Position numbers and translations under genes: made by a program
Part shown: positions 18,900 to 29,095 of the stretch, one piece after another
Numbering within the stretch: position 1 is the stretch's first letter
Layout of the letters: each line of letters opens with the position of its first letter
Assembly (NCBI RefSeq): GCF_014641855.1
Contig: NZ_BMII01000001.1
Location: forward strand, 186,001 to 250,000
Length of the DNA: 64,000 nucleotides
Direction: 5' to 3'
Source: Shewanella inventionis
GTDB taxonomy: Bacteria > Pseudomonadota > Gammaproteobacteria > Enterobacterales > Shewanellaceae
Notes under the pieces: generated by a model
Told to the model about the DNA's origin: nothing
The model's input: only the letters and a program-made list of their open reading frames with translations
Databases searched by the model: none

Positions 18900-20327
18900 T
18901 TAATCTACATTGGGAATGTGAACAGTAAACTTAATCCGGTCTTCTGCCATTAACCCAAAACTAAATACAAAACCATTTACCTTGGCGATATTTTCCACAA
19001 TCGCCAAGCCTAATCCATGACGCTCGGTATTAGTACGCGACTGTTCAGCCTGGAATAACGGTTGAGTTAGGCGCTCTAAATCATCGGTTTTTAAACTGGT
19101 TAGAAGTTGATTTTCTACACTCAGGGTTACGCCGTTAGCGTCACTGCTTAATCGAACGGTTATTACCGACTTTGGTGGACTGTAATACAACGCGTTATCA
19201 AATAAATTAGTAAGAATAAGATGTAATGAAAACTCATCGACCAAAACACTGCTATTACGCAGATAATTTTCCACCTGCATACGCTCAGTTATGGTGTTGT
19301 ACTTAAATGTTAAGGCTTCAATAATTCGATCGACTAAATCGGTAACATCAAGCTGCTGTCGATGCAGATGCATATTTTCAGACGAAGCTTGCTGCAGCAG
19401 TAATAAGTTACTCACAATGGTCTTCATCCGCAGACTAATATTAAGCACATCTTGTTTATAGGTAGCACCAATACGCTGATCATCCGGGTAGCGAATATAA
19501 ATCTCACTTAAACTAATAAGCTCACTAATGGGTGTTTTCAGCTCATGGGCAATATCGGCGGTGATCCGCTTTTCAGTTTGCAAATATTGCTGGCTAATTT
19601 TAACGAACTTATTCAATTCATTACGTATCGGTTCAATCTCAAGATAACGCTCAGACTCAGTTGATAACGGAATATATTTTTGGGTGACATCAACACTTTT
19701 TAATGCGTTATTAAGTTCATTTAACGGCACTAAACCCCGAGATATCACCTTGACCACCGCCCAGCGCATCAACACAATTACCAGTAACAAACCAATGGCT
19801 AAACTGGAATCAATTATCACCAAAATTTGAGTTAAATCTTCAGAACTAATTGCCACGGTTAACCACATTGGCTCAACCGAGTACCCCACCACATTACGTA
19901 ATGAATTTGGCACTTGAGGTTCAAAATATGACACCATTGCACGCCCTGAACGGCCGTCGGGTAATTCTACGTCAGCAAAAACAGCACTATTAATTGGTAT
20001 GTCTTTTTTGAGTAAATCAATACCCGGAAAATGACCCAACGACTCCGATCGCTCAAATACGGCATCACCTTGCCATAGTTGGAAAAAGCTGGCTTTAGTT
20101 GAGGTGCCAAATTCAGGCATAAATTCGCCCGCAAAATCAAATTCAGTACCTTCAGGGGTTACTTTTACTAACGTTTTTAAATAATTAGATTTATCAGTGA
20201 GTGCATTATCAAACTCAACATCAACCCAATTATCGATACTGATATCAATCGCCAAAAATACAATAATTAAAATTGCTGTCACCACATAGGTCATGGTGTT
20301 CATTAGTTTAGTGGTTAAAGACTTCAT
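18900..20327 (-). CDS. Sensor histidine kinase, envelope two-component system
   Basis: 475-aa membrane kinase. One N-terminal helix (about residues 10-30), a periplasmic domain of roughly 140 residues and a second helix (about 170-190) precede the HisKA domain, with the phospho-accepting histidine in ADIAHELKTP, and the HATPase domain (NLFDNALYYS, HGLGLAIVENIAK). Its start overlaps the regulator stop by four bases, so the pair is co-translated. With eptA and dgkA upstream it resembles PmrB/CarS/VprB-like sensors that respond to cationic peptides or metals; the signal is inferred. Confidence 0.92.
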   Translation of the reverse strand: MKSLTTKLMNTMTYVVTAILIIVFLAIDISIDNWVDVEFDNALTDKSNYLKTLVKVTPEGTEFDFAGEFMPEFGTSTKASFFQLWQGDAVFERSESLGHFPGIDLLKKDIPINSAVFADVELPDGRSGRAMVSYFEPQVPNSLRNVVGYSVEPMWLTVAISSEDLTQILVIIDSSLAIGLLLVIVLMRWAVVKVISRGLVPLNELNNALKSVDVTQKYIPLSTESERYLEIEPIRNELNKFVKISQQYLQTEKRITADIAHELKTPISELISLSEIYIRYPDDQRIGATYKQDVLNISLRMKTIVSNLLLLQQASSENMHLHRQQLDVTDLVDRIIEALTFKYNTITERMQVENYLRNSSVLVDEFSLHLILTNLFDNALYYSPPKSVITVRLSSDANGVTLSVENQLLTSLKTDDLERLTQPLFQAEQSRTNTERHGLGLAIVENIAKVNGFVFSFGLMAEDRIKFTVHIPNVD

Positions 20328-21001
20328 GCTTGCGTATCCACAAAATAGCCAAAACCACGTTTATTTTTAATCGGTAACATTGCCCCTACAGCTTTGGCTT
20401 TTTTACGCACCGACGATAAATGCGCTTCAATCGTATTTTTAGATAAGTGACTAAACGATCCCACCACTGCCTCGCTGATTTGTTCAGGATTTAACACTTG
20501 TTTAGGGTTGTTAAATAAGTATTCCACTATCTTAAATTCGTTTTTAGTCAGATCGATAAAATGACCATTAACCCGCAAAGACTTATTGCTACTATCAAGC
20601 ACAAAATCGGCGATGCTAATTGTTTTTGCTTGTTGATTTAACTCACCACGGCGCCCCATGGTAATTAATCGGGCCTGGAGCTCATCAAACGAAAATGGTT
20701 TGGTTAAATAGTCATCCGCGCCAGACAATAATCCGTTAACGCGGTCTTCCGCCTGAGATTTAGCCGATAAAATAATGACCTTAGCTTGATTACCTAGCTT
20801 ACGGATACTTTTCAATAAGCTAATGCCATCGACATTAGGCAGCATTAAATCCAAAATAATAAAGTCATATTGATTGGTGAGCGCCATGCTCAAGCCTTCA
20901 GAACCGTCACCGGTTTCATCAACGGTATAACCCAAATGGTCTAACCCAACCCGAATACCACGGCGAAGTGCCTCAGAGTCTTCAATTAACAACACTTTCA
21001 T
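20324..21001 (-). CDS. OmpR/PmrA-type response regulator
   Basis: 225-aa DNA-binding regulator: receiver domain with the phosphorylated aspartate in FIILDLMLPNVDG, lysine in YLTKPF, then a winged-helix domain (LTKNEFKIVEYL, NTIEAHLSSVRKKAK). It is the partner of the overlapping histidine kinase. It lies 83 bases after dgkA and probably belongs to the eptA-dgkA transcript, so it may control its own operon (inference). Confidence 0.92.
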   Translation of the reverse strand: MKVLLIEDSEALRRGIRVGLDHLGYTVDETGDGSEGLSMALTNQYDFIILDLMLPNVDGISLLKSIRKLGNQAKVIILSAKSQAEDRVNGLLSGADDYLTKPFSFDELQARLITMGRRGELNQQAKTISIADFVLDSSNKSLRVNGHFIDLTKNEFKIVEYLFNNPKQVLNPEQISEAVVGSFSHLSKNTIEAHLSSVRKKAKAVGAMLPIKNKRGFGYFVDTQA

Positions 21002-21084
21002 TGAGCATCCTTTATCATTTTTATGCTTTATCCATGAAACTAACCACTATTTTGGCACATCGGTGTTCAGCCGTTACGAATAGT

Positions 21085-21495
21085 TTATGGCCATAAAACC
21101 GCCCACCAAATAATCGCAGCCATCAGCATGCTCACAAATACAAACGCTGATGAGATGTCCTTGGCCAAACCTGATAACGTATGAAACTCAAGGCCAATTC
21201 GATCGACAACGACCTCTATAGCAGTGTTAACCAGTTCGGCAAACAATACAAACAGTAGCGCTAAAACTAACATAGTAGTTTGTACTGCTGTGATATTTGC
21301 CATACATGCAAACACTGTCAATGGCACAAACAGCATCAACTCTTGTTGAAAAGCCGCCTCGTTACGACACATCCACTTTAAGCCGTTAAAGGTATGTTTA
21401 CAGGTATATAGTAAGCGCATTAGCCCTTGGCGCTTAACCACTATTTTAGGCGATTCAGTTGATTGAGCTTTATTTGCCGAGCTTGATGATGTCAT
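21085..21495 (-). CDS. dgkA: Diacylglycerol kinase
   Basis: 136-aa DgkA-type membrane kinase that phosphorylates diacylglycerol to phosphatidic acid using ATP. Three C-terminal helices and the signature ELVNTAIEVVVDRIG are visible, as is the N-terminal RNEAAFQQEL. A ~25-residue hydrophilic N-terminal extension (Ser/Lys-rich) is longer than in E. coli. It starts nine bases after eptA. EptA releases diacylglycerol from phosphatidylethanolamine, so the pairing suggests recycling (inference). Confidence 0.93.
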   Translation of the reverse strand: MTSSSSANKAQSTESPKIVVKRQGLMRLLYTCKHTFNGLKWMCRNEAAFQQELMLFVPLTVFACMANITAVQTTMLVLALLFVLFAELVNTAIEVVVDRIGLEFHTLSGLAKDISSAFVFVSMLMAAIIWWAVLWP

Positions 21496-21504
21496 GGAGC
21501 GTTC

Positions 21505-23196
21505 CTAATTCAATTTACAGTTGCTGGTGATATCTAATTTAGCATCACGCGCCGAGGTATTTACGCCATAGAGGCCTAGCAAGCTGTGAAACAAGTTGTC
21601 GTGTGAGTAGCTTGCTGTTTGGGCATGATCAGCAATACATTCACGGTCGACACCTTTGGCTTGGGTGTATTCTTGCGGCAACCACATAAACCAAGGCACA
21701 TGTGTTTGCTGGCTAGGCGCAATACTGTAAGGCGTGCCGTGTAAGTACATGCCACTTTCACCTAACGATTCACCATGATCAGACAGGTAAACCAATGCCA
21801 CATTATAGTTGTCTTGGTATTGCTCAAGCACCTTAATGGTTTTAGCTAACACAAAGTCGGTATAGGCAATGGTATTGTCGTATACGTTGATGATTTCTTG
21901 GTCACTGCAATTTTCAATATCACTGCGGCTACACTCAGGGGTAAATGAAGCTTTGTCTGCGGGGTATCGTTGCCAGTAAGTTGGCCCATGGCTGCCAATA
22001 GTATGTAACGCAATAAATTGGTTAGTTAACCCTTTACCCGACGCAGCACTTGTCTGAGCATCTTGTTGTAATTTTTGCGTGAGCTTTTCAACTAAAATTT
22101 CGTCATAACAACTTAAACCATCACACAATGGGTTGTTTTCATTAGGTGATATGTCAATGGTGTTAATCCGTGCACCCACCGCTTTATCGCCACCGTCATT
22201 GTCAAACCAGGTCACTTCAACGCCTGCCGCTTTAATGACATCAAGCACATTATTTTGCGCCTCTGCGGCTTCGCGGTTGTAGCTATTGTGAGTCAAGTTA
22301 GAAAACATACACGGCAGAGAGTGCGCCGTTGCCGTGCCGCACGACGACACATTTTGCAATGCAATAATGCTTAAGTCTTGGGTGTATGGGTTGGTATTAC
22401 GCTGATAACCGTTATAAGCCATGTTTTGCGCTCGCGCCGTTTCGCCAACCACCAATACCATTAAGGTAGGCTTGCCATTGGCAACTGGCACTAACTGCGC
22501 ATCTTGGCCTATAGGGTTAAACGTCAACTTCTCGCTAAAAAAACGCTGATTAATATACTTAGCTGTGTTGTAAATGTGCGCAGGAATAATCATCTTATTC
22601 AGGTATTGATTATTGCGTCCTACAGAGGCGTAATCCTTGTAAAAAAACACAATCATTGCACCAATAACGGCCAAACCTAATACCACAAAGCCAACGCGAC
22701 GAATTACGGTTTTAGCCACCGAAGCGCGATCTGTTACATTCGTGCTCAATAACCAAATCGATGGCAATACGCCAAACGCCAACACATAACCCACTGAGTA
22801 GGCATTAATGTATGAGTATGCCTCGCCAGAGTTAGTCTCAAAAATATTTTCAATCATGCTGTAATCAATCATCACGTTGTACTTGAGCATCGCATACATC
22901 GCCGCAGATGAGGTCAGCAGTAACACAACCATAACGGGCTTAAACACAAATCTAATCGTAAATAAACTGAAAATAACCATAAAGCAGCCACTGAGCAAAA
23001 TAGCTGGAGAGAGCGAAAATAGCACATGGCCCTCTGTCGATAATTGGTAAATTTTACGAATAATAGGGAAGTTTAATACCAGGCCAAAATACACCGCAAT
23101 AATGAGCGTCATCACTTCATAACTGATGCTTTTGGGGGTAATGCGTGAAAGTGTTTGGGTTAATAATTTCAAAATTGCCACTCGCGTTAAACTCAA
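21505..23196 (-). CDS. eptA: Lipid A phosphoethanolamine transferase (EptA/MCR superfamily)
   Basis: 563-aa enzyme with five N-terminal helices and a periplasmic sulfatase-like domain that moves phosphoethanolamine from phosphatidylethanolamine to lipid A, lowering negative charge and polymyxin binding. Visible: catalytic threonine in VVGETARAQNM, metal residues in LSDHGESLGE and LHGTPYSIAP, and cysteine pairs (CGTATAHSLPC, CDGLSC) as in EptA and MCR. It looks like a chromosomal EptA, not MCR-4, though MCR-4 is believed to come from Shewanella. The start is uncertain: TTG at 23196, GTG at 23181 or TTG at 23172 (GAGTGG upstream). Confidence 0.92.
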   Translation of the reverse strand: MSLTRVAILKLLTQTLSRITPKSISYEVMTLIIAVYFGLVLNFPIIRKIYQLSTEGHVLFSLSPAILLSGCFMVIFSLFTIRFVFKPVMVVLLLTSSAAMYAMLKYNVMIDYSMIENIFETNSGEAYSYINAYSVGYVLAFGVLPSIWLLSTNVTDRASVAKTVIRRVGFVVLGLAVIGAMIVFFYKDYASVGRNNQYLNKMIIPAHIYNTAKYINQRFFSEKLTFNPIGQDAQLVPVANGKPTLMVLVVGETARAQNMAYNGYQRNTNPYTQDLSIIALQNVSSCGTATAHSLPCMFSNLTHNSYNREAAEAQNNVLDVIKAAGVEVTWFDNDGGDKAVGARINTIDISPNENNPLCDGLSCYDEILVEKLTQKLQQDAQTSAASGKGLTNQFIALHTIGSHGPTYWQRYPADKASFTPECSRSDIENCSDQEIINVYDNTIAYTDFVLAKTIKVLEQYQDNYNVALVYLSDHGESLGESGMYLHGTPYSIAPSQQTHVPWFMWLPQEYTQAKGVDRECIADHAQTASYSHDNLFHSLLGLYGVNTSARDAKLDITSNCKLN

Positions 23197-23290
23197 CTGG
23201 CGCTGATATTCAACTAAAACACTTAAGATCCACTGAATAAAAACTGAATTATTGCTGACTGTAGAAGTTCAGTTTTCTAAGGCAATAAAA

Positions 23291-23318
23291 AAGCCCCTGC
23301 ATAGCAATGCAAGGGCTT
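23291..23318 (-). terminator. Rho-independent terminator of tex
   Basis: A 12-bp stem (23291-23302 with 23307-23318, one wobble) with an AGCA loop, followed on the minus strand by TTTTTTATT. It lies just after the tex stop and upstream of eptA. Confidence 0.88.
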
Positions 23319-23366
23319 ATTAATCAATAGTTTAATTCAGCTCAATCTTGTGTAAGCATAGGCAAA

Positions 23367-25712
23367 TTATTTCTTCAGTTTGGCAAAGGCATCAGCAAAC
23401 GCATTACCCATTGCGGCATTCTGAACTGGTTTAGCTGGCTTGTTTTGCTGTTTTTGCTGCCCACCTTGTTTAGGTTTACCGCTAAATGAAGTTTTTTGAG
23501 GTGCAGATTTAGCTTGGCCCGTTTTGGCAGGTGCTGGTTTTTCATCGAGGCGCATACTTAAGGCAATGCGGCGACGCTCAACGTCCACTTCCATCACCTT
23601 CACTTTAACTACATCACCTGCTTTGACCACGGTATGTGGGTCGCTCACAAACTTGTCAGTTAATGATGAAATATGCACTAAACCGTCTTGGTGCACACCA
23701 ATATCCACAAAGGCACCAAAGTTAGTCACGTTGGTCACCACGCCTTCTAAAATCATTTCAAGCTTAAGGTCATTTAAGTCTTCAACACCGTCTTTAAAGC
23801 TGGCTGTTTTAAACTCTCCACGCGGATCTCGTCCTGGCTTATCAAGTTCTGCCAAAATGTCGTTAATGGTTGGCACACCAAAGCTGTCGGTCACAAAGTC
23901 AGCGGCGCTAATACTGCGCAGTAAATCTGTGTTACCTATCAACTGTGCAACCGGTTGCTGCTTAGCTGCAGCAATCGATTCAACTAAGCTATAGGCTTCA
24001 GGGTGAACCGATGAGGCATCAAGTGGGTTGTCGCCATTGCGGATACGTAAAAAACCTGCTGCTTGCTCAAATGCCTTTGGCCCAACACGCGGCACACTCA
24101 ATACTTGCTTACGGTTAGTAAACTGCCCATTGGCGTCGCGGTAATCAACAATATTTTTGGCGAGGGTTTTATTTAACCCAGCAACTTGAGCCAGTAACGG
24201 TGCAGACGCCATGTTTAAATCAACACCCACGCCGTTTACACAATCTTCAACAACAGCCTCAAGCGATTGCGACAACATGCTTTGGCTCACATCATGTTGA
24301 TATTGGCCAACGCCGATGGCTTTCGGTTCAATTTTAACCAGCTCAGCTAATGGGTCTTGTAAACGACGAGCAATCGATACTGCGCCGCGAATAGACACAT
24401 CTAAATCCGGAAATTCATTGGCAGCAAACTCAGATGCTGAATACACCGATGCACCCGCTTCGCTTACCATCACTTTGGTTAAGTTGGGTTGCGAGTCTTT
24501 AACAGCCGCAATCAGCTCACCAGCTAACTTATCGGTTTCACGCGAGCCCGTACCGTTACCAATAGCAATAATTTCAACCTTGTGCATAGTGACAAGGTTG
24601 CTTAGCGTACGAATGGATTTGTCCCACAGGTTTTGTGGCGCATGTGGGAATATCGTTGTGTGTGCCACCAGCTTGCCAGTGTTATCAACAATGGCCACTT
24701 TAACGCCAGTGCGGATCCCAGGGTCAAGGCCCATGGTGGCTTTCGCGCCCGCAGGAGCTGCCATTAACAAATCGCCTAGGTTGCGGGCAAACACTTTAAT
24801 AGCTTCTTCTTCTGCGCTTTCACGCATTTTGGCAATAAACTCGGTTTCCATTTGCAAGGCCACTTTAATGCGCCATGTTGAGGTAACAACCGTTTTTAGC
24901 CAGCTATCAACGCTAGAGTCAGTCAGCGCTAACTTAAAGTGATCGCTAATGATCACTTCACAATAGCTGCCCTGGGTGGCTTCGGTATCTGGGTCGGCAT
25001 TCATCGACAAGCTCAACACGCCTTCGTTACGGCCACGCAGCATGGCTAATGCGCGATGAGATGGGATTTTGCTCATCAGCTCGTTGTGTTCAAAATAGTC
25101 GCGGAACTTAGCGCCTTCTTTCTCTTTGCCTTTGACCACACGGCTCTCAAGCACAGCTTGTTGGCTTAAGTGTTGGCGAACTTTACGCAACAGCTCAGCA
25201 TCTTCTGCAAAGCGTTCCATTAAAATATAACGCGCGCCATCTAACACGGCTTTTGCATCGGCAAAGCCTGCATCTGCATTAACAAACTCAAGGGCTTTGC
25301 TGTCAATATCTAATGTGCGATCAGCTAAAACTGCTTCAACTAAAGGTTCGATACCGGCTTCGATAGCAATTTGCCCTTTAGTACGGCGCTTAGGTTTGTA
25401 TGGTAGGTATAAATCTTCAAGGCGGGTTTTACTGTCGGCTTCATTAATCGCTTGCGACAGGGCTGGGGTTAACTTACCTTGCGCTTCGATGCTCGACAAC
25501 ACCACCTGGCGGCGGTCATGTAACTCACGTAAATAGCCAAGGCGTGAAAACAAGTTACGCAATTGGGTATCATCTAAGCCACCAGTGGCTTCTTTACGAT
25601 AACGGGCCACAAACGGTACGGTAGCACCATCATCTAACAGCGCTATGGTCGCAGTGACCTGTTGTTCACGAACGTTCAGTTCTTGAGCGATAATCTGGGC
25701 AATATTATGCAT
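23367..25712 (-). CDS. tex: RNA-binding transcription accessory protein Tex
   Basis: 781-aa Tex/YhgF protein, a cytoplasmic nucleic-acid-binding factor. Order: N-terminal helical Tex domain, YqgF-like RNase H fold ([17 protein letters not shown]), helix-hairpin-helix segments ([32 protein letters not shown]) and a C-terminal S1 domain ([20 protein letters not shown]). A basic Lys/Gln-rich tail of about 60 residues follows. It is divergent from greB, as in E. coli. Confidence 0.96.
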   Translation of the reverse strand: MHNIAQIIAQELNVREQQVTATIALLDDGATVPFVARYRKEATGGLDDTQLRNLFSRLGYLRELHDRRQVVLSSIEAQGKLTPALSQAINEADSKTRLEDLYLPYKPKRRTKGQIAIEAGIEPLVEAVLADRTLDIDSKALEFVNADAGFADAKAVLDGARYILMERFAEDAELLRKVRQHLSQQAVLESRVVKGKEKEGAKFRDYFEHNELMSKIPSHRALAMLRGRNEGVLSLSMNADPDTEATQGSYCEVIISDHFKLALTDSSVDSWLKTVVTSTWRIKVALQMETEFIAKMRESAEEEAIKVFARNLGDLLMAAPAGAKATMGLDPGIRTGVKVAIVDNTGKLVAHTTIFPHAPQNLWDKSIRTLSNLVTMHKVEIIAIGNGTGSRETDKLAGELIAAVKDSQPNLTKVMVSEAGASVYSASEFAANEFPDLDVSIRGAVSIARRLQDPLAELVKIEPKAIGVGQYQHDVSQSMLSQSLEAVVEDCVNGVGVDLNMASAPLLAQVAGLNKTLAKNIVDYRDANGQFTNRKQVLSVPRVGPKAFEQAAGFLRIRNGDNPLDASSVHPEAYSLVESIAAAKQQPVAQLIGNTDLLRSISAADFVTDSFGVPTINDILAELDKPGRDPRGEFKTASFKDGVEDLNDLKLEMILEGVVTNVTNFGAFVDIGVHQDGLVHISSLTDKFVSDPHTVVKAGDVVKVKVMEVDVERRRIALSMRLDEKPAPAKTGQAKSAPQKTSFSGKPKQGGQQKQQNKPAKPVQNAAMGNAFADAFAKLKK

Positions 25713-25895
25713 AATCAGTAGAATTCGGCATGGTTTAAAATAAAATTATGCCAAAGATACCATAAAGACTACTAATTCGCTGCTAGTACTAAAAGCTTTA
25801 TGATCCTTAGCAGACAATGCGCAGCCTACATACTGATGATATGCTTCACGCAAATACTGTCTTAAAAATAATACACAGATAAAAGAGTAGCAAAA

Positions 25896-26375
25896 GTGAA
25901 AACCAAGTTAATCACCCTCGAAGGTTACAACAAGCTCAGACTTGAGCACGATTACCTCTGGAAAGAAAAGCGCCCTGAAGTGACCAAAATTGTTACCTGG
26001 GCGGCCAGCCTTGGCGACCGCTCAGAAAACGCCGACTACACCTTTAATAAGCGTTTATTAAGGCAAATCGACCGTCGAGTACGCTACTTACGTAAGCTAT
26101 TACCTGAGCTAAAAATCGTTTATTACGCCCCAGAGCAAGAGGGAAAAGTGTTTTTTGGTGCCACAGTTGAAATTGAAAACGACGCCGGCGACATCAAAAC
26201 CTTTAAAATTGTTGGCCCAGAGGAAATCTACGACGAACGTAAAGATTACATCTCTATCGACTCCCCAATGGCGCGTGCACTGCTCAAAAAAGAAGTCGAC
26301 GACGAAGCGGTGGTCAGCACGCCTCAAGGCGATAAAACCTGGTACATTAATAAAATTACCTATACCAAAGACTAA
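25896..26375 (+). CDS. greB: Transcription elongation factor GreB
   Basis: 159-aa GreB that rescues backtracked RNA polymerase by stimulating transcript cleavage. The N-terminal coiled coil has the acidic tip LGDRSENADYTF; the C-terminal FKBP-like domain follows (KVFFGATVEIEN, PMARALLKKEVDDEAVV). The start is GTG at 25896. The 183-base gap to the divergent tex holds promoters for both. Confidence 0.95.
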   Translation: MKTKLITLEGYNKLRLEHDYLWKEKRPEVTKIVTWAASLGDRSENADYTFNKRLLRQIDRRVRYLRKLLPELKIVYYAPEQEGKVFFGATVEIENDAGDIKTFKIVGPEEIYDERKDYISIDSPMARALLKKEVDDEAVVSTPQGDKTWYINKITYTKD

Positions 26376-26526
26376 AAGTGCATTAGCGTTGGGCATATTT
26401 ATATTCGGTGAAACGCCAGACACCATGACGCTACTTGGCAGCCTACTCGTGGTGGTCAGCGGCGTTTACACGCTCAGCCAAACACGTAAAAAAGTCAGTT
26501 CTAGAGTGGTGAATAGTGAAGCTTAA
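26376..26526 (+). pseudogene. C-terminal remnant of an EamA/DMT-family transporter
   Basis: Directly after the greB stop, one frame reads ALALGIFIFGETPDTMTLLGSLLVVVSGVYTL, then a short basic tail and a TAA at 26524. This is the typical last hairpin of EamA drug/metabolite exporters (GE...LLG..L...G.Y). The rest of the ~290-aa protein is absent; the frame upstream is greB in another frame. It is best read as a decayed or deleted transporter gene. Confidence 0.65.
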
Positions 26527-26610
26527 TGGGCCGTGGGATTAAGATATGGCCTGCAAGCATTAAGGCCGTCTGCCTTAAATAATACCAATCAGCACAACCA
26601 AGTCATAAAC

Positions 26611-26643
26611 AAAAAACCACCCCGACACACATTGCCGGAGTGG
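26611..26643 (-). terminator. Rho-independent terminator of the universal stress gene
   Basis: On the minus strand a 10-bp stem (26643-26634 with 26626-26617, two G-U pairs) is followed by six T (26616-26611). It lies about 83 bases after the universal stress protein stop. Confidence 0.75.
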
Positions 26644-26680
26644 CTTTTAACTCGCATGATTACTATTTAGCTTTTAACTG

Positions 26681-26708
26681 TCTGCTATCTGCTATCTGCT
26701 ATCTGCTA
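26681..26708. repeat. Tandem heptamer repeat, four TCTGCTA copies
   Basis: Four perfect consecutive copies of TCTGCTA between the terminator and the universal stress protein stop. The copy number is likely variable by slippage; it lies in the 3' untranslated part. Confidence 0.9.
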
Positions 26709-26725
26709 CCAGCAATCCAATATGA

Positions 26726-27574
26726 CTAGCGCAATAGTAATAACGGGATTTTGCTTTTGCTGATCATTCTGGTGGTGTTGCTTCCGACAAAAAATTCACG
26801 AATACGTGAATGGCCGTAAGCGCCCATAACCATTAAGTCGATGTTATGCTCAACTTGATAGGCTTCTAAAGCCGCTTGCACTTCACCCTGACACACTGCG
26901 GTGCTTACGTTAAAATCTGCACTGCTTAAGGTGTCTGCTGCCGCGGCCAATTCTGCACTGGCTTGCGTCAGATTGTCTGACACCATCACTAAGTGACACG
27001 CTAAACCTTTAAGCAAAGGGCTGGCTGCCACGCGAGCTAGGGCTTTTTTCGCCGTTGCACTGGCGTCGTAAGCAAAGATAAAACGCTTAGGTGCGGTAAA
27101 CTCAGGCATAACCACTAAAATAGGTTGCTTAAGCGTGCGGATAACACTCTCAATATGGCTACCAATCGGTTGGTCTTGGTGCTGTTCACCTTGGCGTCCC
27201 ATCACCACTAAGCGTGCATTAGGCTCTTGTTCTAATAAGGTTTCAATTAAGTCGCCGTGGCGCTGTAAAGTATCAACTGACACTGTCGCTTGTTGGTCAG
27301 AAACACGCTTTTTAGCATCTTCGAGCATATATTTACCTTGCTCAAGTGCCAGTTTGCTTCTGCGGCCTTCAAGCTCAACCATTTCGTCGAGTAGGTGTTC
27401 ACGCGTACCTAAACCAATGCTGCCAGATAAATTCAACTGTGTTGGATACACAGATTTATCTAACACATGTAACAAGGTCACTGGCGCAGCCATTTGAGTT
27501 GCGGCCCACACGCTGGCATCACATACCGCTAAGGTGGCTTTTGAACCGTCGATACAAGCAATCACATTTGTCAT
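26726..27574 (-). CDS. Tandem-domain universal stress protein (UspE-like)
   Basis: 282-aa cytoplasmic protein with two UspA domains (about residues 1-145 and 150-282). The second carries the ATP-binding-like end VMGAYGHSRIREFFVGSNT; the first has VVMGRQGEQHQDQPIGSH. In the family such proteins aid survival in stress and starvation. A strong AAAGGAGA precedes the ATG. It lies 30 bases after the SulP gene, so the two form an operon, a common pairing. Confidence 0.9.
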   Translation of the reverse strand: MTNVIACIDGSKATLAVCDASVWAATQMAAPVTLLHVLDKSVYPTQLNLSGSIGLGTREHLLDEMVELEGRRSKLALEQGKYMLEDAKKRVSDQQATVSVDTLQRHGDLIETLLEQEPNARLVVMGRQGEQHQDQPIGSHIESVIRTLKQPILVVMPEFTAPKRFIFAYDASATAKKALARVAASPLLKGLACHLVMVSDNLTQASAELAAAADTLSSADFNVSTAVCQGEVQAALEAYQVEHNIDLMVMGAYGHSRIREFFVGSNTTRMISKSKIPLLLLR

Positions 27575-27604
27575 TATTGTTCTCCTTTATGGTGTTGCTC
27601 AGGA

Positions 27605-29095
27605 TTAGTGACCCGACATCATTTTTTCGACTTCTTCAGGTTTATCGTGCACCCCAAATTTATCAACGATGGTTGCACTGGCTTCATTTAAGCCAATTAA
27701 CTCAACCTCGGTACCATCACGGCGGAATTTAATCACCACTTTATCGAGCGCCGATACTGCGGTGATATCCCAAAAATGCGCTAATGATAAGTCGATAGTG
27801 ACTTTATCAACCACTTCTTTAAAATCAAATGATTGGCTAAACTTATCTGCCGAGGCAAAAAACACCTGGCCAACAATTTTATAATGACGGCCAGTTTCAG
27901 CGGTAATCTCTGAACTTTTAACCACCATGAATTGACCCACTTTATTAGCAAAGAATAACGAAGCCAACAACACCCCTACAAATACCCCAATCGCCAGGTT
28001 ATGGGTAGCAACAACAACCACAACCGTGGCCACCATCACAAGGTTTGTCGACATTGGGTGATGTTTAAGGTTACGGATTGAATCCCAAGAGAAAGTACCG
28101 ATAGACACCATGATCATTACCGCAACCAAAGCGGCCATAGGGATAAGCTTTAACCAGTCACCTAAAAATACGATTAGAATCAGCAAAAACAATCCGGCAG
28201 AAAACGTAGATAAACGCCCACGACCGCCCGATTTAACGTTAATAATCGACTGCCCAATCATGGCACAACCTGCCATGCCGCCCATTAAGCCGGCACCAAT
28301 GTTGGCAATACCTTGGCCTTTACACTCACGGTTTTTATCACTTTGCGTGTCGGTTAAATCATCAACAATGGTGGCTGTCATCATTGATTCTAGCAAACCA
28401 ACCACCGCAAGGCCTGCTGAATAAGGCAAGATGATCATCAGGGTTTCAAGGGTTAATGGCACTTCTGGCCATAAGAAGATAGGTAAGGTGTCAGGCAGCT
28501 GGCCCATATCGCCTACAGTGCGCACATCAATGCCCATAAATACCGCAAAAATGGTTAAACCAACGATGCACACTAACGGTGACGGTAATGATTTACCAAT
28601 AACCGGGATCAGTGGGAATAAGTAAATAATCCCAAGGCCTGTAGCGGTCATGGCGTACACATGCCAGGTCACGTCAATCAGCTCAGGCACTTGCGCCATA
28701 AAGATTAAAATTGCCAATGCGTTCACAAAACCAGTCACCACCGAGCGCGACACAAAACGCATTAAGTTACCCAGTTTTAAGTAACCTGCTGCAATTTGGA
28801 ATACACCGGTTAATAAGGTGGCGGCCAGTAAGTATTCAAGGCCGTGCTCTTTGACTAAGGTCACCATTAACAGTGCCATTGCACCCGTTGCCGCAGAGAT
28901 CATCCCTGGGCGACCACCGGTAAATGCAATCACTACCGCAATACAGAACGAAGCATAAAGCCCCACTTTAGGGTCAACACCAGCAATAATAGAAAAGGCA
29001 ATGGCCTCAGGAATTAACGCCAGCGCAACCACAAGACCGGCTAAAAGGTCTCCGCGGATGTTAGAGAACCATTCTTTTTTCATGGTTTGTATCAT
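27605..29095 (-). CDS. SulP family anion transporter with STAS domain
   Basis: About 496-aa inner-membrane permease. The SulP N-terminal signature ([20 protein letters not shown], then [18 protein letters not shown]) precedes 10-12 helices and a C-terminal STAS domain ([20 protein letters not shown]). SulP proteins carry sulfate, bicarbonate or C4 acids; the ion cannot be told here. ATG at 29095 has GAGTG upstream; GTG at 29104 and ATG at 29083 are alternatives. The universal stress partner follows. Confidence 0.93.
   Translation of the reverse strand: MIQTMKKEWFSNIRGDLLAGLVVALALIPEAIAFSIIAGVDPKVGLYASFCIAVVIAFTGGRPGMISAATGAMALLMVTLVKEHGLEYLLAATLLTGVFQIAAGYLKLGNLMRFVSRSVVTGFVNALAILIFMAQVPELIDVTWHVYAMTATGLGIIYLFPLIPVIGKSLPSPLVCIVGLTIFAVFMGIDVRTVGDMGQLPDTLPIFLWPEVPLTLETLMIILPYSAGLAVVGLLESMMTATIVDDLTDTQSDKNRECKGQGIANIGAGLMGGMAGCAMIGQSIINVKSGGRGRLSTFSAGLFLLILIVFLGDWLKLIPMAALVAVMIMVSIGTFSWDSIRNLKHHPMSTNLVMVATVVVVVATHNLAIGVFVGVLLASLFFANKVGQFMVVKSSEITAETGRHYKIVGQVFFASADKFSQSFDFKEVVDKVTIDLSLAHFWDITAVSALDKVVIKFRRDGTEVELIGLNEASATIVDKFGVHDKPEEVEKMMSGH

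Noticed and set aside
21505..23196. Reading of this gene as mcr-4
   Set aside because: From memory of the MCR-4 sequence, the membrane domain and many loops differ; only family motifs agree. It is an EptA-type relative.
24316..24942. A 208-codon plus-strand open frame
   Set aside because: It is antisense to tex, whose protein is clearly conserved; the frame is a by-product of tex codon use.
26155..26526. A 123-codon frame that begins inside greB
   Set aside because: Only the part after the greB stop resembles a protein (EamA end). The N-terminal part is greB read in another frame, so it is listed as a pseudogene remnant instead.
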